Below, one piece after another: positions 9,725 through 18,946 of a DNA stretch of 64,000 nucleotides. Numbering within the stretch: position 1 is the first letter of the stretch; every line of letters starts with the position of its first letter. Both the position numbers and the translations under genes were made by a program. The notes below the pieces were generated by a model. It was not told the DNA's origin. It did no database searches and was given only the letters and a program-made list of their open reading frames with translations. The DNA is from Candidatus Kapaibacterium sp. (GTDB lineage Bacteria > Bacteroidota > Ignavibacteria > Kapaibacteriales > JAEUSM01): assembly GCA_016788785.1 (NCBI GenBank), contig JAEUSM010000007.1:124001-188000 (forward strand), written 5' to 3'.

Positions 9725-10770
9725 TCTTCTGTAGTTTCCTTAAAAATTGAATGTGAGGCAACCCTTTTATCACGACGTTGTTTTGCTAAATCACGTAAAT
9801 CAACAACGTTATCATCTTCATCGACAATTTCGACACCTAACATTGTTTCCATTACATCTTCTAACGTAATAAGCCCTTCAATCCCACCATATTCATCTAC
9901 GACGATGAATTGATGTTGCTGTCGTTCAATAAATTGCTCTAATGCTTTATCAAGCTCTGCCTTATCGGGAATGAAATACACATCTCGAGAAAATTCTTTC
10001 AACGTAGCGGATTTATTTCCACGTAAAGCAGCCCACATTATATCTTTGGTCATTACATATCCTGTAACGCTTTCGATGGAACTTCCTTCCCAAATTGGAA
10101 ACCGTGAATATTGTCGCGATTCTAAACTTTGGAGAGCTTTTTCAACTGTTTCATCTTGATGCATACTAAAGACAACTGTTCTTGGGGTCATAACATCAGC
10201 TACTTCCACTGAACTAAATCGCATAAGTGATTTCATCAGTCTATATTCTTCGGGGTCAAGACTACCTTCGACGTGAGCATTTTCTACAAGAGCATCTAAT
10301 TCTTTTCTTGAAGTATCTTCTGGTTCTTCACCGCCAAAAAATTGAACCGTTTGTGTAGTTACCCATGCAAACGGTTTAATACAAAACAAAAGTATTTGAA
10401 GACTAACCACCGTAATAGCCGCCATTGACAATGGTTTGCGACTACCGATAATCCGTGCAAGGTATTTGATGATAACAATAGAGAAAAATGCTATCAGCTC
10501 CGCATATATCAAATTCAAAGGATTGTTGTAGGTTGCAATTGCTGTCCAAGCAAATGCAGTCGCAACAATGAATGTAGACAAAATATCGGCAATATGCAAG
10601 GAGAGGATTGTAAATGAGTATTGCTCTTTTGCAGATGTAAGAGCAGCTATAATCTTTTCTGGTACTGGAATATCATTTGTTCGAAACTCCAAATTAGAGT
10701 GAACAAATGCTCTCATCAAAGAAACAGCACCACTCAAAAACAAGCCAATGACAGCAATCAAAATATCCAT
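9721..10770 (-). CDS. CNNM/CBS-domain membrane protein (CorC/HlyC-related, short form)
   Basis: This 349-residue protein has an N-terminal hydrophobic region (about residues 1-150, several membrane segments) matching a CNNM/DUF21 domain, then a CBS pair (about 195-315, with VADVMTPRTVVFSM at the first CBS and IVVDEYGGIEGLITLEDVMETMLG at the second). The C-terminal CorC/HlyC domain of full-length members (usually 420-450 residues) is absent. Relatives are linked to magnesium or cobalt efflux; in Bacteroidota, GldE of the gliding machinery has the same architecture. A transport role is inferred from the family only. It lies 5 bases after the LEA2-like gene and is coupled to the hydrolase gene. 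Confidence 0.88.
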   Translation of the reverse strand: MDILIAVIGLFLSGAVSLMRAFVHSNLEFRTNDIPVPEKIIAALTSAKEQYSFTILSLHIADILSTFIVATAFAWTAIATYNNPLNLIYAELIAFFSIVIIKYLARIIGSRKPLSMAAITVVSLQILLFCIKPFAWVTTQTVQFFGGEEPEDTSRKELDALVENAHVEGSLDPEEYRLMKSLMRFSSVEVADVMTPRTVVFSMHQDETVEKALQSLESRQYSRFPIWEGSSIESVTGYVMTKDIMWAALRGNKSATLKEFSRDVYFIPDKAELDKALEQFIERQQHQFIVVDEYGGIEGLITLEDVMETMLGVEIVDEDDNVVDLRDLAKQRRDKRVASHSIFKETTEE

Positions 10771-10775
10771 ACTTT

Positions 10776-11408
10776 TTAACGAAACTCTTTATCAACAATC
10801 GTAATTCTCGACGGATACGTGATAGCACCTAATGGAGAAGTAACAGTTGGTTGTGCATCTAAACTTACGCGTGAAGAACCACCAACACCTGCTAATGCTA
10901 ATGCCAAATTGATAAGTTTGTCATATCCACCATTTCCAAAAAACTGGTACATATCTAAACTAAATTTCACAGGTACAATAACTGTTTGATTTGATGCAGG
11001 TATTTGAACAGGGGAAAGTATATCAGCGTTCACTGTCGGTGTTCCATCTATCAATAAGCGAGAAGCCAATCCAGTAAGCGTTACAGCTGATTTCGTCGGC
11101 GAAGTAACTCCATCATTTGGATTTTTTACAGATACATTAATCACCATATCTGTCGGAAAGTTTTTGTTTTTAAATGTGTTTGCTAACGAAAGTCCATCGG
11201 AAATAGAAAAATCTGTTAAGGATTTTTTCCCTGCAAAATTAACTCCAGCTGCGGAAAATGAATTTACATTATCAACTTTAAACTGTAATTTTGACAAAGA
11301 GTTCATTGCTGAAGAGAGTCCTTTCAAGAAAGAACAGCTGTTAAAGCTTAGCAATGATACCAATAAAAACATGCTAAACAGTACGTTAGCCATAGAGAGT
11401 TTTTTCAT
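10776..11408 (-). CDS. LEA type 2 family-like lipoprotein
   Basis: A 210-residue protein with a lipobox ending at Cys25 (SFNSC). The mature part has the spacing of a WHy/LEA14-type beta-sandwich domain: a strand with KFKVDNVNSFSAAGVNF-like alternation, then MVINVSVKNPNDG near the centre, and a C-terminal strand with IPVKFSLDMY-like character. Such domains are common in bacterial envelope lipoproteins of unknown role. It is the first gene of a three-gene run with the CBS protein and hydrolase; a TATCTTTG promoter box lies about 30 bases upstream. The family call is from pattern recognition and is moderately secure. Confidence 0.7.
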   Translation of the reverse strand: MKKLSMANVLFSMFLLVSLLSFNSCSFLKGLSSAMNSLSKLQFKVDNVNSFSAAGVNFAGKKSLTDFSISDGLSLANTFKNKNFPTDMVINVSVKNPNDGVTSPTKSAVTLTGLASRLLIDGTPTVNADILSPVQIPASNQTVIVPVKFSLDMYQFFGNGGYDKLINLALALAGVGGSSRVSLDAQPTVTSPLGAITYPSRITIVDKEFR

Positions 11409-11437
11409 TTTTACTAGAAATTATGTGGTAGAATGAG

Positions 11438-11445
11438 CAAAGATA
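11438..11445 (-). promoter_or_regulatory. Bacteroidota-type -7 box (TATCTTTG) upstream of the LEA2-like gene
   Basis: Read on the minus strand, these bases are TATCTTTG, an exact match to the TAnnTTTG -7 element known from Bacteroidota, 30 bases before the ATG at 11408. The same octamer precedes the GT2 and MoxR genes. The -33 element is weak (TTTAG at a 16-base gap). Confidence 0.45.
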
Positions 11446-11495
11446 CTAAATATCATTCATTCTAAAGGTAGAAATTTTGGTAATAGAAGTAGTAA

Positions 11496-12980
11496 TTACG
11501 TAGAATAGTGAGATGAAATCATGTTTGAAACTATCATTGACGATAAAACAACCAAGGGAATTCCTCCACCAGGATGCGTACTTCCACCAACATAGTATAG
11601 GTTTTTCAATAGTTTGTCTTGATTTTTTGGACGTAAAAACGCTGAAAACATTGAATTTGAAGATGAACCATACAAGGCTCCAAAGGTTGCCCCACTTTCT
11701 TGTTGAAATGTCGATTGATCTCTAATTTCTATGTTTAAAACATCTTCTTTTCTGAGTATTCCACGGTCTTCCAATTTTTTCAAGATTAACTTAGCGTAGT
11801 TATTTTGCAATGATTTGTCTTTCACTTCAATTGCAGGTGCATTGACTAATATAAACCAATTTTCTGTTCCCTCACCAGCTTGTGATTTATCAGTAAATGA
11901 TGTATTAGAAATGTAAATGGTCATATCATTTGGCAAAATCTTATTTTCAAAAATATCATCAAATTCTTGTTTATAATCGGAAGAAAAGACAATAGTATGA
12001 TGAAGTAACTTACCTGATGGTTGTTTTTTCATTCGCAACAGCAAAGAAAAGCCAGAGCAAGATAAATCTTTTGGTAAAGCAACATCTCTTTTCAGTATGT
12101 ATTTTTGCGTATGATGAAAATCAACATTTGAAACAACGATATCAGCCGGATACAATGTACCTTTCTCAGAAACTACGCCACGTACTTTCCCATTTTTGTA
12201 CACAATTTCACTCACAGCTTCATTGGTGTGCAAAGGAATAGAGTAAGAATTAACTAACGTTGTGAGAGTCTCAGCCAAAGAATACATTCCACCTTTAGGG
12301 TACCAACCACCATAATGAAATTCAATGAATGGAATTACCATCAATGTTGCAGGAGCCAAATATGGCGAAGAACCGTTGTATGTGGCAAATCTGTCAAAGA
12401 GTTGAACTAATCGTTTATCGTTAAAATACGAGGCATTAAAATCATGAAATTTTTGAGAAAATTTTAATGAAGGTAATTGTGGGAGCAAAGAGAAATTTTT
12501 TGGTTTAAAAAACTCCAAAAATCCATCAAATTTGTTGAAAAGAAATACATCTTTTGTTGCGGTATATACTTTCTCAGAATGTTGAAGATATGCAAAAAAC
12601 GGCTTATTTGATTGCGGTGAAAATCGCTGTAATTCTTCTCGAAGAGCATCTCGGTTGGTAAAAGCATCAAAAGAACTTTCATCATCGAAAAAGTACCGAC
12701 AAATTGGGTCAATGGGAAGTAAATTGAGAAATTCTGAAAGAGGTTTGTTCTCAATAGTTTGGAAAAGTTGCTCTAATAAAAAGGGCATTGTAAGAAGTGA
12801 GGGACCAGTATCGAAAGTACAATCTTGGATACTTCTTCGATTCATCTTACCCCCAGTGAAAGAGTTTTTTTCAAGGATTAAAGGATGAAACCCTTTTTTA
12901 AAAAGTTGGAGGGCTGTAGCGAGCCCTCCAATTCCTGATCCAATAATAACGACATTTTTCTGACTTCGAGAACGATTCAT
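11496..12980 (-). CDS. Phytoene desaturase-family FAD-dependent oxidoreductase (CrtI/CrtN-like)
   Basis: With the ATG at 12980 the protein has 494 residues and opens with the dinucleotide-binding motif VVIIGSGIGGLA (10-21), then the family motif EKNSFTGGKMNRR and DTGPSLLTMP. Near the C-terminus, GGSTHPGGGIPLVVLSS matches the conserved end of CrtI-type desaturases. The family desaturates or isomerises carotenoids; members acting on other polyenes or retinoids also exist, and no carotenoid genes (crtB, crtY) are in this window. An upstream in-frame TTG at 13001 would add seven residues and overlap the response-regulator gene; the ATG leaves a 13-base gap and is preferred. Confidence 0.85.
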   Translation of the reverse strand: MNRSRSQKNVVIIGSGIGGLATALQLFKKGFHPLILEKNSFTGGKMNRRSIQDCTFDTGPSLLTMPFLLEQLFQTIENKPLSEFLNLLPIDPICRYFFDDESSFDAFTNRDALREELQRFSPQSNKPFFAYLQHSEKVYTATKDVFLFNKFDGFLEFFKPKNFSLLPQLPSLKFSQKFHDFNASYFNDKRLVQLFDRFATYNGSSPYLAPATLMVIPFIEFHYGGWYPKGGMYSLAETLTTLVNSYSIPLHTNEAVSEIVYKNGKVRGVVSEKGTLYPADIVVSNVDFHHTQKYILKRDVALPKDLSCSGFSLLLRMKKQPSGKLLHHTIVFSSDYKQEFDDIFENKILPNDMTIYISNTSFTDKSQAGEGTENWFILVNAPAIEVKDKSLQNNYAKLILKKLEDRGILRKEDVLNIEIRDQSTFQQESGATFGALYGSSSNSMFSAFLRPKNQDKLLKNLYYVGGSTHPGGGIPLVVLSSMIVSNMISSHYST

Positions 12981-12993
12981 AGATGAACTGTTC

Positions 12994-13449
12994 TTATTCA
13001 AATCCTAATTGATTTAAAGCAGAATCCAATGGTTTGCCCAAAGCACCAGCTAAGGCGTCCATTTTACGTTGTTGGATGCTGATTGTTGTTAACATCTTCA
13101 CTTTTGCAATCAACAATTTGTCTTCAATTGGTTTTGAAAGAAAATCATCACTGCCAGATTCAATAGCCTTCAATTGATTTGCAACATCATTTAATGCTGT
13201 AACAATTACAATTGGAATATTTGCAAATTTAGGATTTGCTTTTAATCGCTTAGCAGTTTCATAGCCATCCAAACGTGGCATCATCACATCCAAAACGATT
13301 GCATCTGGAATTCGTTCTTCTACTTTTTCTAAACATTCAATACCGTCGTATGCTTCTTGACCATCATAACCATTGGCATCTAAATATCTACGTAATAATT
13401 TGGTAGTAATTCGATTGTCGTCTACGACTAACACAAAAGGTTTACTCAT
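12994..13449 (-). CDS. Single-domain response regulator
   Basis: A 151-residue CheY-like receiver. The acidic pocket is Asp10/Asp11, the phosphorylation site Asp54 in IVLDVMMP, with Thr84 and Lys106 at the switch positions, so it should be phosphorylatable. There is no DNA-binding output domain; about 35 extra residues at the C-terminus (after 115) are predicted helical. No histidine kinase is nearby, so it is an orphan that probably acts through protein contacts. It lies 13 bases upstream of the desaturase-like gene on the same strand. A perfect 7-bp-arm palindrome sits in its upstream region. Confidence 0.92.
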   Translation of the reverse strand: MSKPFVLVVDDNRITTKLLRRYLDANGYDGQEAYDGIECLEKVEERIPDAIVLDVMMPRLDGYETAKRLKANPKFANIPIVIVTALNDVANQLKAIESGSDDFLSKPIEDKLLIAKVKMLTTISIQQRKMDALAGALGKPLDSALNQLGFE

Positions 13450-13520
13450 TAATGTATCTCACTATATCGTTATTAAATTCTCTTTATTCGCGTTTCTTGA
13501 CAATTATTTTGGTACTATAC

Positions 13521-13538
13521 TTACGTATAATTACGTAA
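13521..13538. promoter_or_regulatory. Palindrome TTACGTA-N4-TACGTAA upstream of the response regulator
   Basis: The 18 bases have perfect 7-bp inverted arms around TAAT, 72 bases before the response-regulator ATG and inside the 121-base gap after bshC. The size and symmetry suit a dimeric regulator. No bound factor is known from the sequence, and in such AT-rich DNA a chance palindrome cannot be excluded. Confidence 0.35.
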
Positions 13539-13570
13539 ATATATAAAATTTTTCTAACATACAATCAAAA

Positions 13571-15214
13571 TTATTTTGGTGATAATGAAGTCAGTATGAA
13601 TAAACGTTCATTTTTTCCTTCAAATTCATCTACTAATATCTTACCAATATCCTTAATTCCGTATATTATATGATAGTAAGCACTACATATCAATCGTTCT
13701 TGTTGACGGCTTTTTGGATGTATTAATTTAGATACAAAACGAATTTTATCCATTCTTAAGGTATTCTTGCTCTTAACTGAAGCAAAAACTTTTTTTTCAG
13801 ATTTTGTCAACAAACTTTGTAGCTTACTTTGAATACTGTCATAGTGTCCGATCATGGAAGGATCATGTTGAACAAATTCTTCATAAAATTCTTTCAATTC
13901 TTGTGCCAACTGTTTTTTCTTGGTAGAAAATTTTTCAAAAACACCATTCTCTTTTTCTAATTCTGTAAGTAATTCTTTTTCTTTTTGTTGCATACTTGTA
14001 AACAACCATTCTACTGGTTTATGTTCTTTTTGTAGTATTCGTTCTATATTTGATTCAAACAATGCCACACAATGATTACGAAAAACAAATTTTGGTTGTG
14101 TTATTGAATACAAATCATACAAGCCTTTTGTTTGAGCTGCATATGCCAGTTCCCCTGGACCCATAATAACTTCTATTGATGGCAGAAGAATATCTTGCGA
14201 AACTAAACGCAACAATGCAGATGGTGAAAAGTTTGTTGATTCTTGACGGAAGAATTCTTGAAAATCATTCTTACTTATTGTTCGAGAGTGAAATGAAAAA
14301 GAAGTATCTGAATTATGAGAGACTTTGTATCGTTTTGAACCTTTGTGATAAAACAACTGACCTTTTTGGGTTTGTACTTGTTGTTCGTAACCTATAGAAA
14401 TAACTTTTTCGGTTGCTTTTTGTACTGCATTATAACTTGCTAATGGATGTTCAATTTCTTGAGAAAGAATTTTGGTATATCCTCCTGAGGTTCTCACATC
14501 CGATGAACGGAGTATCAACAATCCACTATCTTTAAATGAAGCTTGTACTAATTGATGAAAAGAATGTGCAACAGATTGTCCGCTTCTATGAAATTCAAGT
14601 AATGATTGCACTTGTTGATGCGTAAAAGGATACTTCTTTTCGAGCATCAATTCCTGTAAAAAATTCTCTATAGAATCATCGTACATCATTTCTGAAATGA
14701 CTGTATTTGATTCCCTTTTTGATGAGAAATACAGTTCTTGAACATCGTAGTTATCATCAAACCAATGAGCAGCACCTGCTTCTTTAGCGTCATGGTCATT
14801 ATCTTCCAACCAAAAAACTGGAACGACATGATGGCGTAGTTTTTTAGTTAAATACTTTGCTCTTGCAATTGCATGAGCTATTTTTGACCAAGTATAAAAC
14901 GGCCCTCCCAAAACTGCGGCTTGTTGACCAGTTACAATGACTGCCGCATTTTTATTCGAGAATAACTCTAAAGATTTTTTTTGTGCTTCTGAATGTGGAA
15001 TCGTATCTGTGTGTTGACTAAATATCTTCGTAAGCAATGAACGATATTGTTGGGTTTGTTGTATTCTTGAAGGTAGTAGTTCTTCTAATGGAGTATCAAA
15101 GCTTTCATAACATTCTGTCAATGATTGTTTTGATAATAGATAGTCATTCACCAAAGGAGATAATGGTAATGTTGTAATAGGAAGAGAGAGAATTGGCGTT
15201 GATTCATTTATCAA
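13571..15214 (-). CDS. bshC: Bacillithiol biosynthesis cysteine-adding enzyme BshC
   Basis: The protein (about 547 residues) matches BshC, which adds cysteine to glucosaminyl-malate in the last step of bacillithiol synthesis. Recognisable segments are TGQQAAVLGGPFYTWSKI, VPVFWLEDNDHDAKEAG and IMGPGELAYAAQTKGLY, with the coiled-coil region near residues 390-450. There is no early in-frame ATG. The frame opens with two TTG codons at 15220 and 15214; an AAAGGAG sequence lies 6 bases before the TTG at 15214, so I place the start there. The start lies inside the end of the upstream repeat-protein gene (overlap about 11 bases), so translation is probably coupled. bshA and bshB are not in this window. 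Confidence 0.92.
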   Translation of the reverse strand: MINESTPILSLPITTLPLSPLVNDYLLSKQSLTECYESFDTPLEELLPSRIQQTQQYRSLLTKIFSQHTDTIPHSEAQKKSLELFSNKNAAVIVTGQQAAVLGGPFYTWSKIAHAIARAKYLTKKLRHHVVPVFWLEDNDHDAKEAGAAHWFDDNYDVQELYFSSKRESNTVISEMMYDDSIENFLQELMLEKKYPFTHQQVQSLLEFHRSGQSVAHSFHQLVQASFKDSGLLILRSSDVRTSGGYTKILSQEIEHPLASYNAVQKATEKVISIGYEQQVQTQKGQLFYHKGSKRYKVSHNSDTSFSFHSRTISKNDFQEFFRQESTNFSPSALLRLVSQDILLPSIEVIMGPGELAYAAQTKGLYDLYSITQPKFVFRNHCVALFESNIERILQKEHKPVEWLFTSMQQKEKELLTELEKENGVFEKFSTKKKQLAQELKEFYEEFVQHDPSMIGHYDSIQSKLQSLLTKSEKKVFASVKSKNTLRMDKIRFVSKLIHPKSRQQERLICSAYYHIIYGIKDIGKILVDEFEGKNERLFILTSLSPK

Positions 15215-17351
15215 TTCCAACTCCTTTAGAAATTGATGAACGAATTTGTTTCCAAATCGAACGATTTTTGGTTCTTATCTCAGACTGGCTATGACGAGAA
15301 TTATAGGTGTCTTCACCTTTTTCATCCAAAAAAATCCCAATTGTTATTAGTTCATCACGAAAAGTATGAAAAAGAGGATAAAGGGACGTTGAACCTAATG
15401 GAGGTGTATCTGACCATCCACTGCCGTCTTTTGGGTCTTCAAAATCAATTGTATATTCATCATCGCCATCTTTATCCCAAAAGAACCCAATAGAACCCAA
15501 ATCTGCAGCACCACCAGAAAGAGTTTTCAATAAGTATTTATCGTTTCCTGCACCATCGGTTGCGATACCGATAGACCCATCTCTTGCATGACCATGATAT
15601 TGATTTTTTGCAGTTTCATTTCCAAGATTATATTCATCATCACCAGTGAGATCAGTAAAAACACCAACCGCAAAATGAGCTCCTGCACCTGCAGAATATT
15701 TGCCGTTACGATATTTGTCATTTCCTCCAAAGTCTTCTAAAATTCCAAGTCCCCACCAATAACCAGCGCCTTGTGCCCACACTTGAGCGGAGTAAATATC
15801 ATCCCCATTCCCATCAACTAAGATTCCAACTCCACCTGCCAATGAATGTCCGTCTCCCAAATCAGCACGACGACCATATCCAACACCTTGTGACATTGCA
15901 ACGGATTGGTTCAAATATAACGCAGAAACATTTCCATCATCTCGAGCTATATACGAATCATTGCCTTCAATATCCAAAAGTATCCCTGCACCAAGCGTAG
16001 AGCCCATTGCTTGAGACTGTTCAGCACAAGAATATATATCATTCCCTTTGTAATCAACAACAGCACCTACACCAATGTGAGCTGCACCTTGCGTCCATAC
16101 ATTGCCAGTATAAATGTCATCACCATCAAAATCTGCAACAACTCCTACTCCATAGAGTGCATTTCCAATAGCCGAATGTTTCGATAAGTAACTGTCATTG
16201 CCTTTTAGGTCTATTAAACATCCAATACCGAACAATCCACTACCCATAGTATGAATAGTATCACTTCCATCAAAAACATCATTTCCGTCAAGATCTATCA
16301 CAACAGATATTGGTTGATCAATTGGTACGGATGATGCAAATCTTCCGCGATAACGGTCATTTCCACCCAAATCAATACACAAAAGATCTTGTGAAGTTAT
16401 CATATCATTTTCACTACCGGTTACTCGAACTGTTCCTAAAGGTGTATAAAGAACAACGCCCTCAAATTTCTTCGTAGTTAATGAATCTAAGGCATATAAA
16501 GAATCAGCAATTTTAAATTCTTTTATTGCTCTGTCAATATGTGTGAAAAGTATAGAGGATGCAAATGCTAAGGATTTTCTGTCAAAAGCATGTAAAAGCT
16601 CAAAACTATTCATTTGTGTTGTTGCAAGTTGCCCTAAGCGTGTTTCATTCCATGGAGCTGCAGCTAATGTATAACAACTGTTTTGTAGATGATTTCGACG
16701 TTCTGAAACATTCTTCCCGGCATTTCGACCAATTGTCGCAGTTAAAATTGGTTCAACTGATGCCAACGCAGGTTGCAACCATTTATGAGCTTCTTCGATA
16801 CCAACATACATTCTAAGAACAAATTTCCGAATGTGTTCGGGATATTGTTGTTCCCACGTTTTGCGGTAAGCCTCGCTCATTGGTGTTGTTAGAATTGAAC
16901 GAATAGCAACAATAGTTGAAGAATTACTATCTGCCCATGATGTACCCCACAAAGAATCTGGTTCCAAAGGAAGCATTCTGCCAGCAGACACATCTGTGAA
17001 TCCAAATCCAATCCGTACAATTGATGCTAACGAATGTGCATTTTGTAGTAATGTTGTTGATTGAGAACCTGCATATCTATGTGTAAACCGAATGTCATTG
17101 AATGCATTCATCACAGTTCGTAATACAAACACATCTGGATTGTAATACTTCATTTCTGCTTCGGTATATCCAATTGCTTTATGAATTGGTATTTGAAGTT
17201 CTGATTGAATTCTAGTATAAAGAGAGTCGTGAAGTCGAAATTGTAATCGTTTTTGAATAGTCTCTTGCTGTGAAAAACACGTTTGTTGAGAAAGAAGAAG
17301 AACAAAAATTGATAAAAAACAAACACATCGAACAAAACAAGAAACAATCAT
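15204..17351 (-). CDS. Secreted protein with twelve DxxG(N/D)DxY repeats
   Basis: With the ATG at 17351 it has 715 residues, starting with a signal peptide (about 1-28). Residues 30-290 have no family I recognise. From about residue 325 to the end there are twelve copies of a motif D-x-x-G-[NDE]-D-x-[YF] (for example DLGGNDRY, DLKGNDSY, DFDGDDIY, DKDGDDEY), mostly 25-45 residues apart and separated by glycine-rich strands such as GVGAVVDY. The regular acidic turns suggest a repeated beta structure, possibly binding calcium; that is inference. It lacks a T9SS tail. It lies between fbp and bshC on one strand and overlaps bshC, so it may be co-expressed with bacillithiol synthesis by arrangement rather than function. 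Confidence 0.8.
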   Translation of the reverse strand: MIVSCFVRCVCFLSIFVLLLSQQTCFSQQETIQKRLQFRLHDSLYTRIQSELQIPIHKAIGYTEAEMKYYNPDVFVLRTVMNAFNDIRFTHRYAGSQSTTLLQNAHSLASIVRIGFGFTDVSAGRMLPLEPDSLWGTSWADSNSSTIVAIRSILTTPMSEAYRKTWEQQYPEHIRKFVLRMYVGIEEAHKWLQPALASVEPILTATIGRNAGKNVSERRNHLQNSCYTLAAAPWNETRLGQLATTQMNSFELLHAFDRKSLAFASSILFTHIDRAIKEFKIADSLYALDSLTTKKFEGVVLYTPLGTVRVTGSENDMITSQDLLCIDLGGNDRYRGRFASSVPIDQPISVVIDLDGNDVFDGSDTIHTMGSGLFGIGCLIDLKGNDSYLSKHSAIGNALYGVGVVADFDGDDIYTGNVWTQGAAHIGVGAVVDYKGNDIYSCAEQSQAMGSTLGAGILLDIEGNDSYIARDDGNVSALYLNQSVAMSQGVGYGRRADLGDGHSLAGGVGILVDGNGDDIYSAQVWAQGAGYWWGLGILEDFGGNDKYRNGKYSAGAGAHFAVGVFTDLTGDDEYNLGNETAKNQYHGHARDGSIGIATDGAGNDKYLLKTLSGGAADLGSIGFFWDKDGDDEYTIDFEDPKDGSGWSDTPPLGSTSLYPLFHTFRDELITIGIFLDEKGEDTYNSRHSQSEIRTKNRSIWKQIRSSISKGVGIDK

Positions 17352-17384
17352 ATTTTGTGAAAAAAGATAATAAAACAAGTAATT

Positions 17385-18410
17385 CTATGAGTACAATTCT
17401 TTGAATGATACTAATTCTTCAATGTCGCCAGGACTACCGACAAAAAATGATGTTCTTTGATGGATAGAAGTTGGAATTTTATCTAAAATTCTTGCACCTT
17501 GTTCATCAATTGCCATACCTCCAGCTTGTTCCATAATAAATGAAAACGGATTTGCTTCATAAAGCAATCGCAATTTTCCATTTGGTGCATCAAATGAAGA
17601 TGGATACATAAATATTCCCCCATATCGTAATGTACGATGAAAATCAGCTACTGCAGAACCTACATAGCGAGATGAATATGGGCGAACTCCATCAGAAGAT
17701 GGTAATTTTAGGTATTCAATGTATGCTTTAATTGATCGTGACATTTTATGAAAATTACCCTCATTCACAGAATAGTATTTCCCTTTGTAGGGTATTTTTA
17801 CTTTTTCAAACGTCAAGAAAAATTCACCAATTGAAGGGTCGAAGGTAAAAACGTCTACTCCATGTCCACTCGTATACACTAATGTAGTAGATGAGCCATA
17901 GCAGGTATACCCAGCAGCGATTTGTTTGTAACCTGGCTGAAGTACATCTTGCATCGTTCCATCAGTTTTCAATGTTGGGTCAAGTCGCTGGTAAATAGCA
18001 AAAATTGTCCCAATAGTAACGTTTACATCGATATTCGATGAGCCATCTAAAGGATCAAAAACCAGAATATATTTACCTTTAGTATATGGATCAGGAATTG
18101 CAATCAGTTCTTCATTTTCTTCAGAGGCCATCACACATAAATGACCGCCATGATCCATAGCACGAAAGATAATATCATTCGAAATTAAATCTAATCGTTT
18201 AACTGTTTCACCATGCACATTGGTATTCGTGGTCATACCCAAAATATCATTCAACCCAGCTCTGCGTACATCACGAGCGATGATTTTCAACGCTAATGTT
18301 AGGTCTCTAAGCATAGCAGTAAACTCCCCAGTAGCAGAAGGGTAAATTGACTGTTCTTCCGAGATATGTCGTTCTATCGTTACTAATTTTGTCGTATTGA
18401 TTGTAAGCAT
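17385..18410 (-). CDS. fbp: Class I fructose-1,6-bisphosphatase
   Basis: The 341-residue enzyme hydrolyses fructose-1,6-bisphosphate to fructose-6-phosphate in gluconeogenesis. The metal and substrate site is plain: FDPLDGSSNIDVNVTIGT near residues 117-134, the acidic ASEENEE upstream, and the C-terminal GGIFMYP and LRLLYEANPFSFIMEQAGG segments. Length is standard for class I enzymes. It follows the universal-stress gene by 10 bases on the same strand and probably shares the promoter found upstream of uspA. Confidence 0.97.
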   Translation of the reverse strand: MLTINTTKLVTIERHISEEQSIYPSATGEFTAMLRDLTLALKIIARDVRRAGLNDILGMTTNTNVHGETVKRLDLISNDIIFRAMDHGGHLCVMASEENEELIAIPDPYTKGKYILVFDPLDGSSNIDVNVTIGTIFAIYQRLDPTLKTDGTMQDVLQPGYKQIAAGYTCYGSSTTLVYTSGHGVDVFTFDPSIGEFFLTFEKVKIPYKGKYYSVNEGNFHKMSRSIKAYIEYLKLPSSDGVRPYSSRYVGSAVADFHRTLRYGGIFMYPSSFDAPNGKLRLLYEANPFSFIMEQAGGMAIDEQGARILDKIPTSIHQRTSFFVGSPGDIEELVSFKELYS

Positions 18411-18420
18411 TAACTCTGTG

Positions 18421-18867
18421 TTATTCTTTGATACGAACTACTAACACAGGACAATCTGCTTGACGTAAGACTTTTTCTGTTGTAGAACCAAATAAAAAAT
18501 GTTCGAAACCTTTTCTTCCGTGTGTTGAAATACAAATCAAATCAATATTCTTAGATTTTGCATACGATAAGATTACTTCTGATCCCCTACCTGTTGTAAC
18601 TTCAGGAGTAATTGTATAGCCCTCAGCACGTAATTTTGAGGCAATATTTTCAATTTCTTTTGTGCTTGATTCCAGTAATTCAGCTTCTAATTGAGCAAAA
18701 TTTACACGAGAATATGACCAATCTGCGGGGTATACTGCAGGTTCGACAGAATGCAAAAGATGAATAACAACAGATGATTTGTCACAAACTTTTTTTGCAT
18801 ACTCCAATGCTTTTTCAGAACCTTCTGAAAAATCGATTGGGACTAATATATTTGTAAATGATGTCAT
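18421..18867 (-). CDS. Universal stress protein (UspA family)
   Basis: A 148-residue single Usp domain. It begins with NILVPIDFSEGSEKALEYA and ends with the nucleotide-binding type motif GRKGFEHFLFGSTTEKVLRQADCPVLVVR, where the G-x2-G-x9-G(S/T) spacing points to the ATP-binding subclass. An in-frame start at 18903 (MVQITL) would coincide with the inferred transcription start, so I use the ATG at 18867. It precedes fbp by 10 bases. Function beyond stress association is not visible. Confidence 0.9.
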   Translation of the reverse strand: MTSFTNILVPIDFSEGSEKALEYAKKVCDKSSVVIHLLHSVEPAVYPADWSYSRVNFAQLEAELLESSTKEIENIASKLRAEGYTITPEVTTGRGSEVILSYAKSKNIDLICISTHGRKGFEHFLFGSTTEKVLRQADCPVLVVRIKE

Positions 18868-18909
18868 AGAACTATTCCTTTCGCTTAAAGTGATTTGAAC
18901 CAATTAGTA

Positions 18910-18941
18910 CGAATATAGGAATAAATATACTTGTTTCAAAA
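18910..18941 (-). promoter_or_regulatory. Bacteroidota-type promoter of uspA-fbp
   Basis: On the minus strand, TTTTG (18937-18941) and TATATTCG (18910-18917) are separated by exactly 19 bases, close to the TTTG-N19-TAnnTTTG consensus of Bacteroidota. Transcription would start near 18904, leaving a leader of about 37 bases before the uspA ATG at 18867. Confidence 0.5.
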
Positions 18942-18946
18942 GAAAA

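Noticed and set aside
16000-16440. Classical RTX toxin repeats in the DxxG(N/D)DxY protein
   Set aside because: RTX nonapeptides recur every 9 residues as GGxGxDxUx; here the motif recurs mostly every 25-45 residues and there is no type I secretion tail.
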